Of a stretch of 58,599 bases of DNA, positions 25,587 to 34,532 are shown one piece after another. The stretch is from contig JBOFIR010000103.1 in NCBI GenBank assembly GCA_051650265.1, forward strand, positions 1 to 58,599, written 5' to 3'. The first letter of the stretch is position 1; each line of letters begins with the position of its first letter. A program made the position numbers and the translations under genes. The notes under the pieces are model-generated. The model ran no database searches, was not told the origin of the DNA, and worked only from the letters and a program-made list of their open reading frames with translations. The stretch is from JBOFEH01 sp051650265. GTDB taxonomy: Bacteria > Bacillota > Clostridia > Lachnospirales > Cellulosilyticaceae.

Positions 25587-26858
25587 TTATAATTGGATAC
25601 AGGCCCCGCCATTTAATCGTGAACGTTCTGCTGCTAAAGCAATATAATGGCTTTGTAGTGATTGTTCTATAGATGTAATAGCTGGTGTAGGCATTTTCCC
25701 CTCACGAACAAGTTCAATAAACTCTGCAATCATGCGGTTATCACCACCACCATGTCCGGAGAAATCCTCTGCAAGTTGATTGATATCGATGACTTCTTTG
25801 GGTTGTCCAAACACATTCAGTCTAATGAGATTTTTCTCCATATCTGCCTCGATATCCCCCTTTGTTCCCATAATCTTAGCATATCGGGAATTTTCACTTG
25901 TAAAACCACTCATGGTAAAACTCATTGTGGTACCGTCAGTCATCTCAAGATTAACAACTTGATGATCCACCACATTATTGTCACATGCATAAACACATCT
26001 GCCATAAGGTCCCTCATCAAGAGCCTTTCTCACTGATTCAAGCGTTGGATGTGGAGCAACCACATTGATTGGCCAACCTGTATTACCACTTTCAAGACCC
26101 ATAGCCTTATGATGAATGTAAATTGCCTCTGCATCATAAGGGCAAGATGCTTTTACCGCACAGCCTTCTGTACAACGCTGTGTGGCCCCGGCTGGTGCCA
26201 TCTCTTTTTTGAATAAGTATGTATTCCCAAAAGAACTCACAGCTTTACAGCATTTTGAAGTAAGCCATAGGTACAAATCCATGTCATGACAACACTTTTG
26301 CAAAATCATTGGACTAGTCTGAAGACTATTTCGCCAATTACCTCTTACAAAACTATGGGCTTGATGCCAATATCCCACATTTTCAATGGCCATAGTCGAT
26401 ACGACTTCTCCAATCACTTTCTCGTCTAAGATTGCCTTAAGCTTTGTATAAAAAGGTGTGTATCGCAGTACATGGCAAACAACTACATGCCTATTACACG
26501 CCTGTGCAACACGTTCTAGCAGCTGGCAAGCTTCAAGATCTGGTGAAATAGGTTTCTCTAATAAAATGTGATACCCCTTTTTTAGTGCCACTACTGCTTG
26601 TGCGACATGCTGTTGATCTTGGGTGGCAATGATGATGACGTCTGCAAGGCGCTCCTCTTCGAGTAATGCTTCTGCACTCTCAAAGCAAGCGTCTGCCGTG
26701 AGTTGATATTGCTTGGCAGCCTCTTGGACACGCGCTGCGTCAATATCTGCTACTGCTACAATCTTTACTTTTTCTCCTAATCGCTTAATTCCAGGGGCAT
26801 AGACATCAATACCTCTGCTACCTAACCCCACTATTGCTACTGTTACTATTTGCTTCAT
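25587..26858 (-). CDS. Gfo/Idh/MocA family oxidoreductase with a Cys-rich insert
   Basis: The N-terminal NAD(P)-binding fold opens with VAIVGLGSRGIDVYAPG and continues with the family motif LLEKPISPD, where the Lys is catalytic. The C-terminal beta-sheet domain contains GNWRNSLQTSPMILQKCCHDMDLYLWL, with the His-x-x-x-Asp segment typical of the active site. A Cys-rich insert CTEGCAVKASCPYDAEAIY lies near residue 225 and could bind a metal. Enzymes of this family oxidise or isomerise sugars, polyols or glycosides. Nothing in the neighbourhood fixes the substrate. The gene is monocistronic, with AGGAGGGG ahead of its start. Confidence 0.88.
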   Translation of the reverse strand: MKQIVTVAIVGLGSRGIDVYAPGIKRLGEKVKIVAVADIDAARVQEAAKQYQLTADACFESAEALLEEERLADVIIIATQDQQHVAQAVVALKKGYHILLEKPISPDLEACQLLERVAQACNRHVVVCHVLRYTPFYTKLKAILDEKVIGEVVSTMAIENVGYWHQAHSFVRGNWRNSLQTSPMILQKCCHDMDLYLWLTSKCCKAVSSFGNTYLFKKEMAPAGATQRCTEGCAVKASCPYDAEAIYIHHKAMGLESGNTGWPINVVAPHPTLESVRKALDEGPYGRCVYACDNNVVDHQVVNLEMTDGTTMSFTMSGFTSENSRYAKIMGTKGDIEADMEKNLIRLNVFGQPKEVIDINQLAEDFSGHGGGDNRMIAEFIELVREGKMPTPAITSIEQSLQSHYIALAAERSRLNGGACIQL

Positions 26859-26947
26859 ACTTCCCCTCCTGTATTTTCACATAGCTTAGTCCCTCTCCAG
26901 TATGCTACGATATGTACTATTATTCAATATTAAATTAAATATAAAAA

Positions 26948-26981
26948 AATCCTATTCTATTTGTTCAAATAGAATAGGATT
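26948..26981 (-). terminator. Intrinsic terminator
   Basis: A perfect 15-bp stem (26948-26962 and 26967-26981) with a 4-base loop is followed on the minus strand by a T-run. It ends the two-gene unit of small unknown proteins. Confidence 0.9.
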
Positions 26982-26985
26982 CATT

Positions 26986-27339
26986 TTATATTCCCAGGAT
27001 ATGTAGCCCTTTTGCAAAATAGTGATCTAGTGGTGTCTTGAAAATCATATTCTGAACCTCAATCTCCTGCGGACGCCATCCTTTCAGGCAATCAAAATTC
27101 TCCATGGTTTGCTCATAGAGTGCTTGAGGTGTCTCTACTTGCAACTCAGTTGTTTTTCCAATATGAATCACCACTTGTATCAATTTGATAAACGCCATAT
27201 TTTGTGCATTGAGATACGCTTTGAGTTCATTCTTATTTTCTTTTTCTAGACTTGAGCCTTCTTCTGCTGCTACGTACGCCATTAGTAGCGGTTGTAATTC
27301 TGTGATTTGAACCCTATAATCCATAAATAATGTTTGCAT
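26986..27339 (-). CDS. Small protein of unknown function
   Basis: I do not recognise this 117-aa protein. It is soluble, mostly helical, with a lysine/glutamate-rich middle (EEGSSLEKENKNELKAYLN) and a conserved-looking end GWRPQEIEVQNMIFKTPLDHYFA. GGAGG precedes the ATG. It follows the 83-aa gene after 32 bp and ends at a strong terminator, so the two form a small operon. No domain or motif points to a role. Confidence 0.7.
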   Translation of the reverse strand: MQTLFMDYRVQITELQPLLMAYVAAEEGSSLEKENKNELKAYLNAQNMAFIKLIQVVIHIGKTTELQVETPQALYEQTMENFDCLKGWRPQEIEVQNMIFKTPLDHYFAKGLHILGI

Positions 27340-27371
27340 TGCTGTCCTCCTAAATGTCTTATTTAATCATG

Positions 27372-27623
27372 TCAAGATCTATAGAACTGTTGATGATTAT
27401 AGCCCTTCATTTCCTCTGTATAGGACCCCAAAATCTGCTTGTATTTCATATACCATCTCTCATTGATCTCGCCTACTTGATAATAATGTTCTACCATGGC
27501 TATGGCATCTTTACGTGCACGAATTGCCAAATCTTTGTAGTTGTTCTCAAGATTAAGTTTAAGCTCTGTCAGTTGCATTTCAATTTGCTCTCTTGCTTTA
27601 TTTTTAAAAAGACTATTGAACAC
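27372..27623 (-). CDS. Small helical protein of unknown function (GTG start)
   Basis: The likely start is GTG at 27623, preceded by GGGGAGG eight bases away; the frame also extends to 27695, but that stretch is promoter. The 83-aa product is charged and helical (REQIEMQLTELKLNLENNYKDLAIRA) with EHYYQVGEINERWYMKYKQ near the end. I do not recognise a family. It is the first gene of a two-gene unit driven by the promoter at 27658-27685. Confidence 0.65.
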   Translation of the reverse strand: MFNSLFKNKAREQIEMQLTELKLNLENNYKDLAIRARKDAIAMVEHYYQVGEINERWYMKYKQILGSYTEEMKGYNHQQFYRS

Positions 27624-27657
27624 TTTGTCATCCTCCCCACCTGTGATCCTTGCGCTT

Positions 27658-27685
27658 ATTATAACACAAATGCCATCTAAGACAA
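27658..27685 (-). promoter_or_regulatory. Predicted sigma-A promoter of the small-gene unit
   Basis: On the minus strand, TTGTCT (27680-27685) and a perfect TATAAT (27658-27663) are 16 bases apart, 35 bp ahead of the GTG start. The 3' end of the truncated transporter runs into this promoter, which suggests where the deletion ended. Confidence 0.7.
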
Positions 27686-28114
27686 AAGTATCCACGCAGC
27701 AAGCATACCATATGAACTTGCTGCAATATTAAAGAATGTTCCTGCAGTATCATAAAGGAACAAAGTTACAAGTAAAAAAATGAAGATGGTTGTTTGCTCC
27801 CAAGTAGGTGAGGCAAACATCATGAGCCCTACCATCACACATATAAATGGGACTGTAACACGCATGACATAAACATACTTCCCACGCTTCGGATGATATT
27901 TCATCTTATCTAGCATTACACCAAATACCGGATCATTGAGCATATTCCATATATTAAAGATGAAGTAAATCCAGCTGACATACTTGGGCTCTAGCCCAAT
28001 AATATCTGTATACATCTTAATATAGACATTATGAATCAAAACGCTTGACAGCGACATCGCCTGCGCTGGCAATGACAATGTTAATTTTTCTCTAAAACTA
28101 AGCCTACTTGCCAT
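27677..28114 (-). pseudogene. GPH-type sugar:cation symporter, truncated after about 145 residues
   Basis: The start at 28114 has GAGGGGGAG upstream and lies inside the end of the GH5 remnant, an arrangement typical of translational coupling. The sequence is a good N-terminus of a MelB-like transporter: SFREKLTLSLPAQAMSLSSVL, then YTDIIGLEPKYVSWIYFIFNIWNMLNDPVFGVMLDK, with about four membrane segments. Family members have about 450 residues and 12 segments; this frame stops after SYGMLAAWILLS. The remaining two thirds is absent, and the break coincides with the promoter of the next gene, so a deletion is more likely than a sequencing error. Confidence 0.82.
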
Positions 28115-28338
28115 ATAGCTCCCCCTCAATTTCTGCTTTCTGTTCCCATATCATTTCAAAGCGTTGCTGCGTACGATCAAACGTATAGGATAAGAGTTCA
28201 CCGCCTATAGCCTGAGGATAAGGTCTAACCAACTTTGTCATGACTGGTGCATTTTCAATCCCTTCATGATAACTTGAATAATCTTTCTCTTCCCTTTTCA
28301 TCCGTAAACTTCATGCCTGATGTGAAAATTTGATTCAT
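28104..28338 (-). pseudogene. GH5 (endoglycoceramidase-like) gene with large internal deletion
   Basis: A start at 28338 with GGGGGCG upstream gives MNQIFTSGMKFTDEKGRERLFK, which resembles the beginning of GH5 enzymes just before the barrel. After that the frame stops quickly. In another frame the sequence DYSSYHEGIENAPVMTKLV continues into RPYPQAIGGELLSYTFD, which resembles the C-terminal beta-sandwich of GH5 endoglycoceramidase-type enzymes. So the first 20-odd and last 50-odd codons are joined out of frame near 28275, and the whole catalytic barrel is missing. It originally led the operon with the truncated transporter that follows. Confidence 0.72.
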
Positions 28339-28527
28339 TACGACGCCCCCTTATCTTTTTCCTTAAAATTCTTCCTAATAATACTTGATTTTTAGTACAT
28401 ATGATGCTTATATTTATACTATAGTTAAAATCTTTATAATAAAACAAACAATATGTGGGCATATCCCCCAAAGCTTATCGTTTACAAAATAGGCGCTAAA
28501 AGGGAAAGCAGTCCTTGTGATCATTAC

Positions 28528-28566
28528 AAAGAGCCCGTATCCTTTTGCAAAGGATACGGGCTCTTT
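28528..28566 (-). terminator. Strong intrinsic terminator of the dual ABC operon
   Basis: A perfect 17-bp GC-containing stem (28528-28544 and 28550-28566) with a 5-base loop lies directly below the stop of the binding-protein gene at 28579. Confidence 0.85.
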
Positions 28567-28578
28567 ACTAAACGTAGT

Positions 28579-29997
28579 TTATTTCTTAAGTGTATCTTTA
28601 ATAATTGCTTCAAGTTCTGGTGTTACAGCTTCAACAGCTGCCGCTGGTGTAACCTCTCCCTTTGAAAGTGGTGTGAATATTTTTTCGTCCACTTTACCAA
28701 TTGCACCTGGGAATTTGTTGTAGTCACCAAACACACGATTTTCAAAGACTTTTTGCATAACCATTGTTTCATCAACAGCATTTGCATCTCTGAACCAAGG
28801 ATACCATTCTTCTTTCCAGCTATCTGCATTTTCTCCCTCTACATAGTCGTTCCACTCTTTCATGAGTACAGCAACTTTTTCAGGTTCTTTTGTTGCTGCT
28901 GACATGACTTGCATATTGATTGTACCCATTACAGTTTTGTAATTATCCGCTTTAGGTCCTTTTGGGAACATTACCCAACCATAATCATCTTCCATATCTC
29001 TAAATGCTTGGGATGCATAATGCTCATGAGGTAAGATTGCAAACTTATTCTCACCAAAGGCCTTCATCTGCCAGTCCCAAGACATATCTGGTTGATACTC
29101 ATAAGTTACACCTGCTTTATTCGCTACTCTATCATAGTATTGAAGGGCTTCCATAACATTTTCTGATCCAAGTGCAACAGTTGCATTGGTTCCATCGTAA
29201 TTGATAATATCACCGTTATTTGCATAGATTAATTGAAGGATAAAATCATAACCTGTGTCTGCTAAACCATACTGATCAATCTTGCCATCACCATCTTTAT
29301 CAATAGTGAGTTTTTTTGCAAACTCTTCTAACTTATCCCAAGTCCATTCCCCATTACGTTGAAGTTCATAGAGATCTGGTAATCCAGCAGCTTCAAACAT
29401 AGCCTTATTGTAATAAACACCATACTTGATATCAATTTTATTATCCACACCATAGATATTGCCACCTGCTGTAGATGCTTTTTTAGCAAGTTGATCCCAC
29501 ATTGGATTTTCAATATCCATAGCATCTAATGTATTGAGCGGATAAACAATTCCTTTATCGATAAGCACTTGGATATTACGAGCATCCACATAGCCAAAGT
29601 CAAATACAGGGTCACCTGCAAGTGTTGTTGTCGTTAACATTTCTGTGTTATCTGAAATATTGTTTGTATTAACAAATTCAATCTTACAGTTATACTTCGC
29701 TTCCATTTCCTTCTTTCTCGCAGCTAGTTTCTCTCCTTTTGGTGTCGTTTCATCTGGTGAAACATCATACCATGCACCGATCTTGATTGTTCTTCCCCCT
29801 AGATCGATCTTCTCCTCTTCAGGTGCTGGTGCTGGTTCTTCTGCTGGTGTCTCTGCTGCTGGTGCTGGTTCCGTTACAGTTGTTTCAGGTGCTGGTGCTG
29901 GTTCTTCTGCTGGCGTAGCTGCTTTACCGCATCCCGCAAGTCCTGAAGTTGCCATCATTGCTGCTAATAAACCTACCATAAATTTTCTCTTACACAT
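28579..29997 (-). CDS. Extracellular sugar-binding lipoprotein (ABC)
   Basis: The start is ATG 29997, with GGGGGAT upstream. A lipoprotein signal ends in LAGC near residue 22, followed by a 35-40 residue linker rich in Pro, Ala and Glu with repeated EPAPAPE units. The mature part is a type-1 solute-binding fold: GRTIKIGAWYDVSPDET, VDKGIVYPL, and the hinge-like FGENKFAILPHEHYASQAF. It should deliver an oligosaccharide to the permeases encoded just upstream (30061 and 31021). It is the last gene of the operon, after a 63-bp gap, and ends at a strong terminator. The ligand is unknown. Confidence 0.92.
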   Translation of the reverse strand: MCKRKFMVGLLAAMMATSGLAGCGKAATPAEEPAPAPETTVTEPAPAAETPAEEPAPAPEEEKIDLGGRTIKIGAWYDVSPDETTPKGEKLAARKKEMEAKYNCKIEFVNTNNISDNTEMLTTTTLAGDPVFDFGYVDARNIQVLIDKGIVYPLNTLDAMDIENPMWDQLAKKASTAGGNIYGVDNKIDIKYGVYYNKAMFEAAGLPDLYELQRNGEWTWDKLEEFAKKLTIDKDGDGKIDQYGLADTGYDFILQLIYANNGDIINYDGTNATVALGSENVMEALQYYDRVANKAGVTYEYQPDMSWDWQMKAFGENKFAILPHEHYASQAFRDMEDDYGWVMFPKGPKADNYKTVMGTINMQVMSAATKEPEKVAVLMKEWNDYVEGENADSWKEEWYPWFRDANAVDETMVMQKVFENRVFGDYNKFPGAIGKVDEKIFTPLSKGEVTPAAAVEAVTPELEAIIKDTLKK

Positions 29998-30060
29998 ATG
30001 CAATCCCCCATTTAATTTTAATAGATTAATTTATATCACAAATCCTTTTACAGGATATGC

Positions 30061-30999
30061 TTACATTTTAATACCTGAAGTGGCTATACTTTCAACAAAA
30101 TACTTTTGTGTAAATAAATAAATAAGTAATAGCGGTGCAATAGTCATCAATACACCGGTATTTCGAATCATTGAAATATATCCTGGTGTAGGTTCAACTC
30201 CCGTCGACGCTCTCACATACCCTGCTACCTGAGAACTCAGTGATGAAAGCTGGCTTGCAATCACACCACGGGTTTGTAGAAAGTTGGATGTATAAAAAGT
30301 ATCTGTCCATTGCCATACAAATGAAAACATAAAACAAGTTATCATAATAGGAACCGCACCAGGGAGCATTACATGGAAAAAGGTTTTGAGCGGTCCTGAT
30401 CCATCCACATAGGCCGCTTCCTCTAGTTCCTTTGGCATTCCTCTAAAGAATTGCCTCACTAAGTAGATATATAAGCCATTTTTTAATCCCATACATCCAA
30501 TAGCCATAAAAATCATCGGCCAAAAGGTATCAATTAAGTTGAGTGTCCCCACACCTGATGCTTTGAACAGTCCAAATACATCAAAATATCTAAAATGAAT
30601 GTAGAGAGGGGTAAGTATGATCTGAGGTGGTACGATGAGTGTTGCAATAACAATAGCAAACCAAATATTTTTACCTCTAAACTTGAACCTTGCGAACCCG
30701 TAGCCAACCAAGGTACAGGATATGGTCTGAAAAACAGCTACAGCCAACGCAAGAAATGTTGTATCCAAAAACACCTGATCATACTTCATCAACTTATTAG
30801 CCATTTTGAAATTCTCTAGTGTAAAATTTTTTGGAATATAGATGACTGTTGGGTCGTAAAGATCTTTTTCTGCCATAAAGCTTATTGAAAACTTTGCGAT
30901 AAGTGGATAAATGATGATAAACGAAATCCCTATGATGAGCACTGCTCGAATAATTTTCCATAGCCACTCCACCAGTTTTCTTTTGTTAAACTTATTCAT
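30061..30999 (-). CDS. Carbohydrate ABC permease, MalG type (distal pair)
   Basis: A six-segment membrane protein of 312 residues. The cytoplasmic EAA loop that docks the ATPase is seen as ELEEAAYVDGSGPLKTFFHVMLPGAVP. The N-terminal cytoplasmic tail is basic, and the end SIATSGIKM matches the MalG-type C-terminus. It pairs with the MalF-type protein at 31021, whose stop lies 21 bp before this start. No ATPase gene follows, so it must use a shared MsmX/MsmK-like ATPase. Confidence 0.93.
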   Translation of the reverse strand: MNKFNKRKLVEWLWKIIRAVLIIGISFIIIYPLIAKFSISFMAEKDLYDPTVIYIPKNFTLENFKMANKLMKYDQVFLDTTFLALAVAVFQTISCTLVGYGFARFKFRGKNIWFAIVIATLIVPPQIILTPLYIHFRYFDVFGLFKASGVGTLNLIDTFWPMIFMAIGCMGLKNGLYIYLVRQFFRGMPKELEEAAYVDGSGPLKTFFHVMLPGAVPIMITCFMFSFVWQWTDTFYTSNFLQTRGVIASQLSSLSSQVAGYVRASTGVEPTPGYISMIRNTGVLMTIAPLLLIYLFTQKYFVESIATSGIKM

Positions 31000-31020
31000 A
31001 GGCCGCCTCCTTTCGTCATT

Positions 31021-31941
31021 TTATTCATAATAGAATATCTTCTTAGAAATAATTGTCACGACAATCACTACAATGACGGAGATGACGATAAAGTAAATCC
31101 AGCTCATCGCCGCCGCTAAGCCATAGTCTATTTGCTGTGAAATGACATTTTTAATCATGTTCATCACATCGTTTTGCTGACTTGTAAAGAAATCTACGAC
31201 ACTGTATACCGTATTAACAAGTATGAGTGATCCAATCATGGGGAAAGTAATCTTCCAAAAACTCTCCCACGCTGTAGCACCTTCAATACTTGCAGATTCA
31301 TAAATAGAAGAAGGAATCGATTGTAAACCTGCTAAGAATACTAGTATTTGTACCCCAGATCCAACAACAATGTCAGAAATGCCATCAACTGCAGTCATAA
31401 TATAAAGGGTAAATTTTTCATTCATATTGAGTTGTAGCAAAAAATTGGCCATCATGCTCGACATTAATACCATTGAGTTGTTCTGGGCCTCATTCTTCAT
31501 GGTATCAAGCAATAAATTATTACGTTCTACCCCTACTATAACCCCTGATACAAGAATAACCGGTAAAAAGAAAATCACCCTCGCAACACCTCTGCCTCTA
31601 AACTTTTGGTTAAGAAGTGTGGCCGCAAAAAAACTAAATATCAAAATAATAGGTACCTGTAAAAACATCTTGCCTATAGATTCAACTAAAGTTCTCACAA
31701 ATTCTGGATCAATAAATAATGCCTTTTCATAATGTGCCCACTTAACTGATTCGAGCACAAATCCTCCAATTCCCATCTTAAGATTACTGAAACTATAGCG
31801 TATAGATTGAATAATGGGGAGCATGAATAACATCAAAAAACCTAATATAAATGGCGAAATAAATAGATACCCTGTAATCTCTTGTTGCCTAGCCAAACTG
31901 AGACTCTTCCTAGAGGTTTTAACCTTTGTTTTTGTCTTCAT
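31021..31941 (-). CDS. Carbohydrate ABC permease, MalF type (distal pair)
   Basis: A 306-aa membrane permease that opens with QQEITGYLFISPFILGFLMLFMLPII, a typical MalF-type first segment. The EAA loop reads SIYESASIEGATAWESFWKITFPMI. Its ATG overlaps the stop codon of the DUF5696 gene by one base (TAATG), a tight translational link between the transporter and that lipoprotein. An unusual hydrophilic periplasm-side segment of about 45 residues lies near 145-190, absent in the proximal pair. Confidence 0.92.
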   Translation of the reverse strand: MKTKTKVKTSRKSLSLARQQEITGYLFISPFILGFLMLFMLPIIQSIRYSFSNLKMGIGGFVLESVKWAHYEKALFIDPEFVRTLVESIGKMFLQVPIILIFSFFAATLLNQKFRGRGVARVIFFLPVILVSGVIVGVERNNLLLDTMKNEAQNNSMVLMSSMMANFLLQLNMNEKFTLYIMTAVDGISDIVVGSGVQILVFLAGLQSIPSSIYESASIEGATAWESFWKITFPMIGSLILVNTVYSVVDFFTSQQNDVMNMIKNVISQQIDYGLAAAMSWIYFIVISVIVVIVVTIISKKIFYYE

Positions 31942-34517
31942 TATTCTCCTCCTTTCACAGTATAGCTTTCAGCATCTATAGAGATTCCTGCTACCATCAC
32001 TGGTTTTTCATTATAGTTTACAAATACCTCTACACCATTTTCATATGAAGTACAATAAACGCCTGGTTCAATTTGTTTATGATCAGTAATTTTTTTCCCC
32101 GCTGTGCTGCCAAGATCATTACTTAGTTTCTGATAAGTGTTAAGTGCCTCATCAATCCAATTCTTATAATGCGTCGCATAATACTTGCTATACTGACTAT
32201 TCTTTGTGATTTCATTAGATGCATAACTCCATGTATAATACATGCCCGATCCTGTTTCAATACTCTTGAGTAATGTGTGCGTGTAATCTTTCGCTGCATT
32301 GAGTGGCTCTGTCGTATACGGAATATAACCATGTAGTACAATTTGCATAAAAGGAATATTATCATCCAAGATATTGGCGCCACTACTTTCTTTTGGCAGA
32401 TCAGTGATTAAATTTGTATAGCCAAAGGTATATTGATTGCCACCACTTGTCATGATATCTAAGCCATTTGTTTTAAATGCTTCCATTTGCTTTTGATTAA
32501 ACTCCTTTGATTGCCCACGATCAATCAAATTATTTTGATTAAAGTCTGAATTCAGTTCTTTACCTAGATTTGCTACAGAAACGCCTGAAAATCCTTGCTT
32601 ATTAAGATTTTCCCCTAATTTTTCGGCTGTTTCTAGTGCAAACTCTGGTGAAGCAATCACAGCTACTGGCTTAAGAGGATCTCTTGAATACGTTGCACTA
32701 TGATAGGTGATCTTTTCAGCCATTTTCTTCGTGATGAGCCTTGAACTATCCAGATAACTGACAAATCCATCAAACAACTCATTCTTATGAATATACTGTG
32801 TATCAAATTCAGGATAAAGTACTATACCTTGTTCTTTCGCAAATTTTTGAAATGTTTTTAAGTCTTGTGCACCACCTAAACAACTTTCTGCCTCAAGTTT
32901 AAAAGGTACTGTGTGTGCGCAGCCTTCATTTCCCATCCCTGTATACCGTATATGCAGATTAGAAACACCTCCATTTAAAAGCTGTTTTGTGATGTCTCCT
33001 GCCTCCGTGTAAGTGGTCATGGGTACAATCCCTTTTACTGGAATGCCCATAAGATGCTTCTTCTTATCAATCGCTCCAATATATTCCACTACAAACGGAA
33101 TATCCTCTACCTCATGTTTTACAAGCATTCCTTTATCTAAAAGGTATGTACGATACGTATCCGCCATATCTACATAAGTTGCATCTTCTTTATAGATAAA
33201 TTGATAGCGCACTTTGAGATCTTCTTCTATTTTCCGATCCTGATACACACTGATGACTTTATCTCCACTTTTGCCAGGAATCTTCATTTTTTGATTCGCA
33301 ATAACATTGAAATCATAATAAATATTGTTATACCCATTGACTCTACCTGCAATATCTGCCTGAACAGAGGCAACAGCATCCCCACCTTCAGCTATTGCAA
33401 TAAATGAAGCATCTGGATATTTCATTCCAAATACAGGTAAATAAACTTGTTCAGTATTGCCAAGCTGCTCCTTCTTTTCCACACTCAAATCATCCCCATA
33501 AACTTTTCCAGTATAACTTGGCATCTTCGTTTTGTGATTGTTGAAGTTGATGAGTGCACCACTACCATCTGGGACCATCATAAATCCATCATCTTCCATA
33601 CCCGCGGCTTCAAAATACTCTAACACCCGAATATTTGTAATAGGATAATTGATTGTACCCTCCACTTCATCCATAGGAATAGACACTACCAAATCTTTGC
33701 CTTCAAGCGTATACATGAGTGGAATATTAAACTTTGGATTATCCTGTTTTTTTCCAAGTCCATTTGCTTCTTCATCAGCAGCCTTATCTTCGAAAGTGTA
33801 CCCCGCTTTAAGGACTGCATCTGAAATTTGCTTTAATCGGTATTCTGGTTGCTCATCTCGTATGATATAGATGACTTCTGTCTCTGCGAGAGGATACTGT
33901 GTAAGAATATTCTTCTTTTCCTTTTCATCCAGCTGGCTAATATCATATTTCTTGTAGCAGTTAATAAGAGCCGTCTTATCTTTTCCATCTTCCATATGAC
34001 TTAGTATTTTCCCCTCAAACTGTGTTTGAGTTAAAATTTTTGGCAAGCAATAAATATCTTCCTGTTTCCCTATAGTGTAAGTCACTTTGATCCCCGCTGT
34101 TTGTCGTTCAAACTTAAATTGATTATAGGACGTACTATAATCATAGCTATTCATCTCAATGACATCACCTCTTGGGCCATTGGCGACTACAGTGAGCTGT
34201 GCCTTAAGTTTGTTTTTGTTTGTTTTATTTGCTATAGGATCATCTTCCAAGTCTTGTGGATTAGAATACCACATTCTTCCGCTAGCCTTATCTTTTACTG
34301 CAACCTGTGCCGTAATCTGATCAAACCACAATTCTAAATTTTCATTTTCTACTACCTTCTCAAAGCCCTCTTGCAATTCTGCCGTACGGTAAATTTCTAT
34401 AGGGGCGGATTGCTCGGAATCACCTATATTGATCAGATTGCACCCTGTAGTCATCATACAGACTGTTACAAACACGATTCCTGTATTGTAAGCGAGCCAT
34501 TTTTTTCTTATCTGCAT
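31941..34517 (-). CDS. DUF5696 lipoprotein, glycosidase-like fold
   Basis: This 858-aa protein has a lipoprotein signal (VCMMTTGC), so it is anchored outside the membrane. The N-terminal half is beta-rich (LWFDQITAQVAVKDKASGRMWYSN) and the C-terminal half looks like an alpha/beta barrel: GGVSNLHIRYTGMGNEG, GIVLYPEFDTQYIH, IMTSGGNQYTFGY and VLHGYIPYTTEPLN. A final beta segment (CTSYENGVEVFVNYNEKPV) is like those that close many glycosidases. That layout recalls GH101/GH129 enzymes, but this is inference from pattern, and DUF5696 has no assigned activity that I know of. It is coupled to the permease by a one-base overlap and follows YIP1 after 15 bp. Confidence 0.82.
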   Translation of the reverse strand: MQIRKKWLAYNTGIVFVTVCMMTTGCNLINIGDSEQSAPIEIYRTAELQEGFEKVVENENLELWFDQITAQVAVKDKASGRMWYSNPQDLEDDPIANKTNKNKLKAQLTVVANGPRGDVIEMNSYDYSTSYNQFKFERQTAGIKVTYTIGKQEDIYCLPKILTQTQFEGKILSHMEDGKDKTALINCYKKYDISQLDEKEKKNILTQYPLAETEVIYIIRDEQPEYRLKQISDAVLKAGYTFEDKAADEEANGLGKKQDNPKFNIPLMYTLEGKDLVVSIPMDEVEGTINYPITNIRVLEYFEAAGMEDDGFMMVPDGSGALINFNNHKTKMPSYTGKVYGDDLSVEKKEQLGNTEQVYLPVFGMKYPDASFIAIAEGGDAVASVQADIAGRVNGYNNIYYDFNVIANQKMKIPGKSGDKVISVYQDRKIEEDLKVRYQFIYKEDATYVDMADTYRTYLLDKGMLVKHEVEDIPFVVEYIGAIDKKKHLMGIPVKGIVPMTTYTEAGDITKQLLNGGVSNLHIRYTGMGNEGCAHTVPFKLEAESCLGGAQDLKTFQKFAKEQGIVLYPEFDTQYIHKNELFDGFVSYLDSSRLITKKMAEKITYHSATYSRDPLKPVAVIASPEFALETAEKLGENLNKQGFSGVSVANLGKELNSDFNQNNLIDRGQSKEFNQKQMEAFKTNGLDIMTSGGNQYTFGYTNLITDLPKESSGANILDDNIPFMQIVLHGYIPYTTEPLNAAKDYTHTLLKSIETGSGMYYTWSYASNEITKNSQYSKYYATHYKNWIDEALNTYQKLSNDLGSTAGKKITDHKQIEPGVYCTSYENGVEVFVNYNEKPVMVAGISIDAESYTVKGGE

Positions 34518-34532
34518 CCTAAATCCCCCTTC

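Noticed and set aside
28104..28301. A 65-codon ORF as an intact small gene
   Set aside because: Its sequence matches a GH5 C-terminal domain, and the GH5-like N-terminus lies just upstream in another frame.
29815..29925. Short repeated DNA units as a CRISPR array or VNTR outside genes
   Set aside because: They encode the Pro/Ala/Glu linker of the binding lipoprotein; there are no spacers or fixed repeat length.
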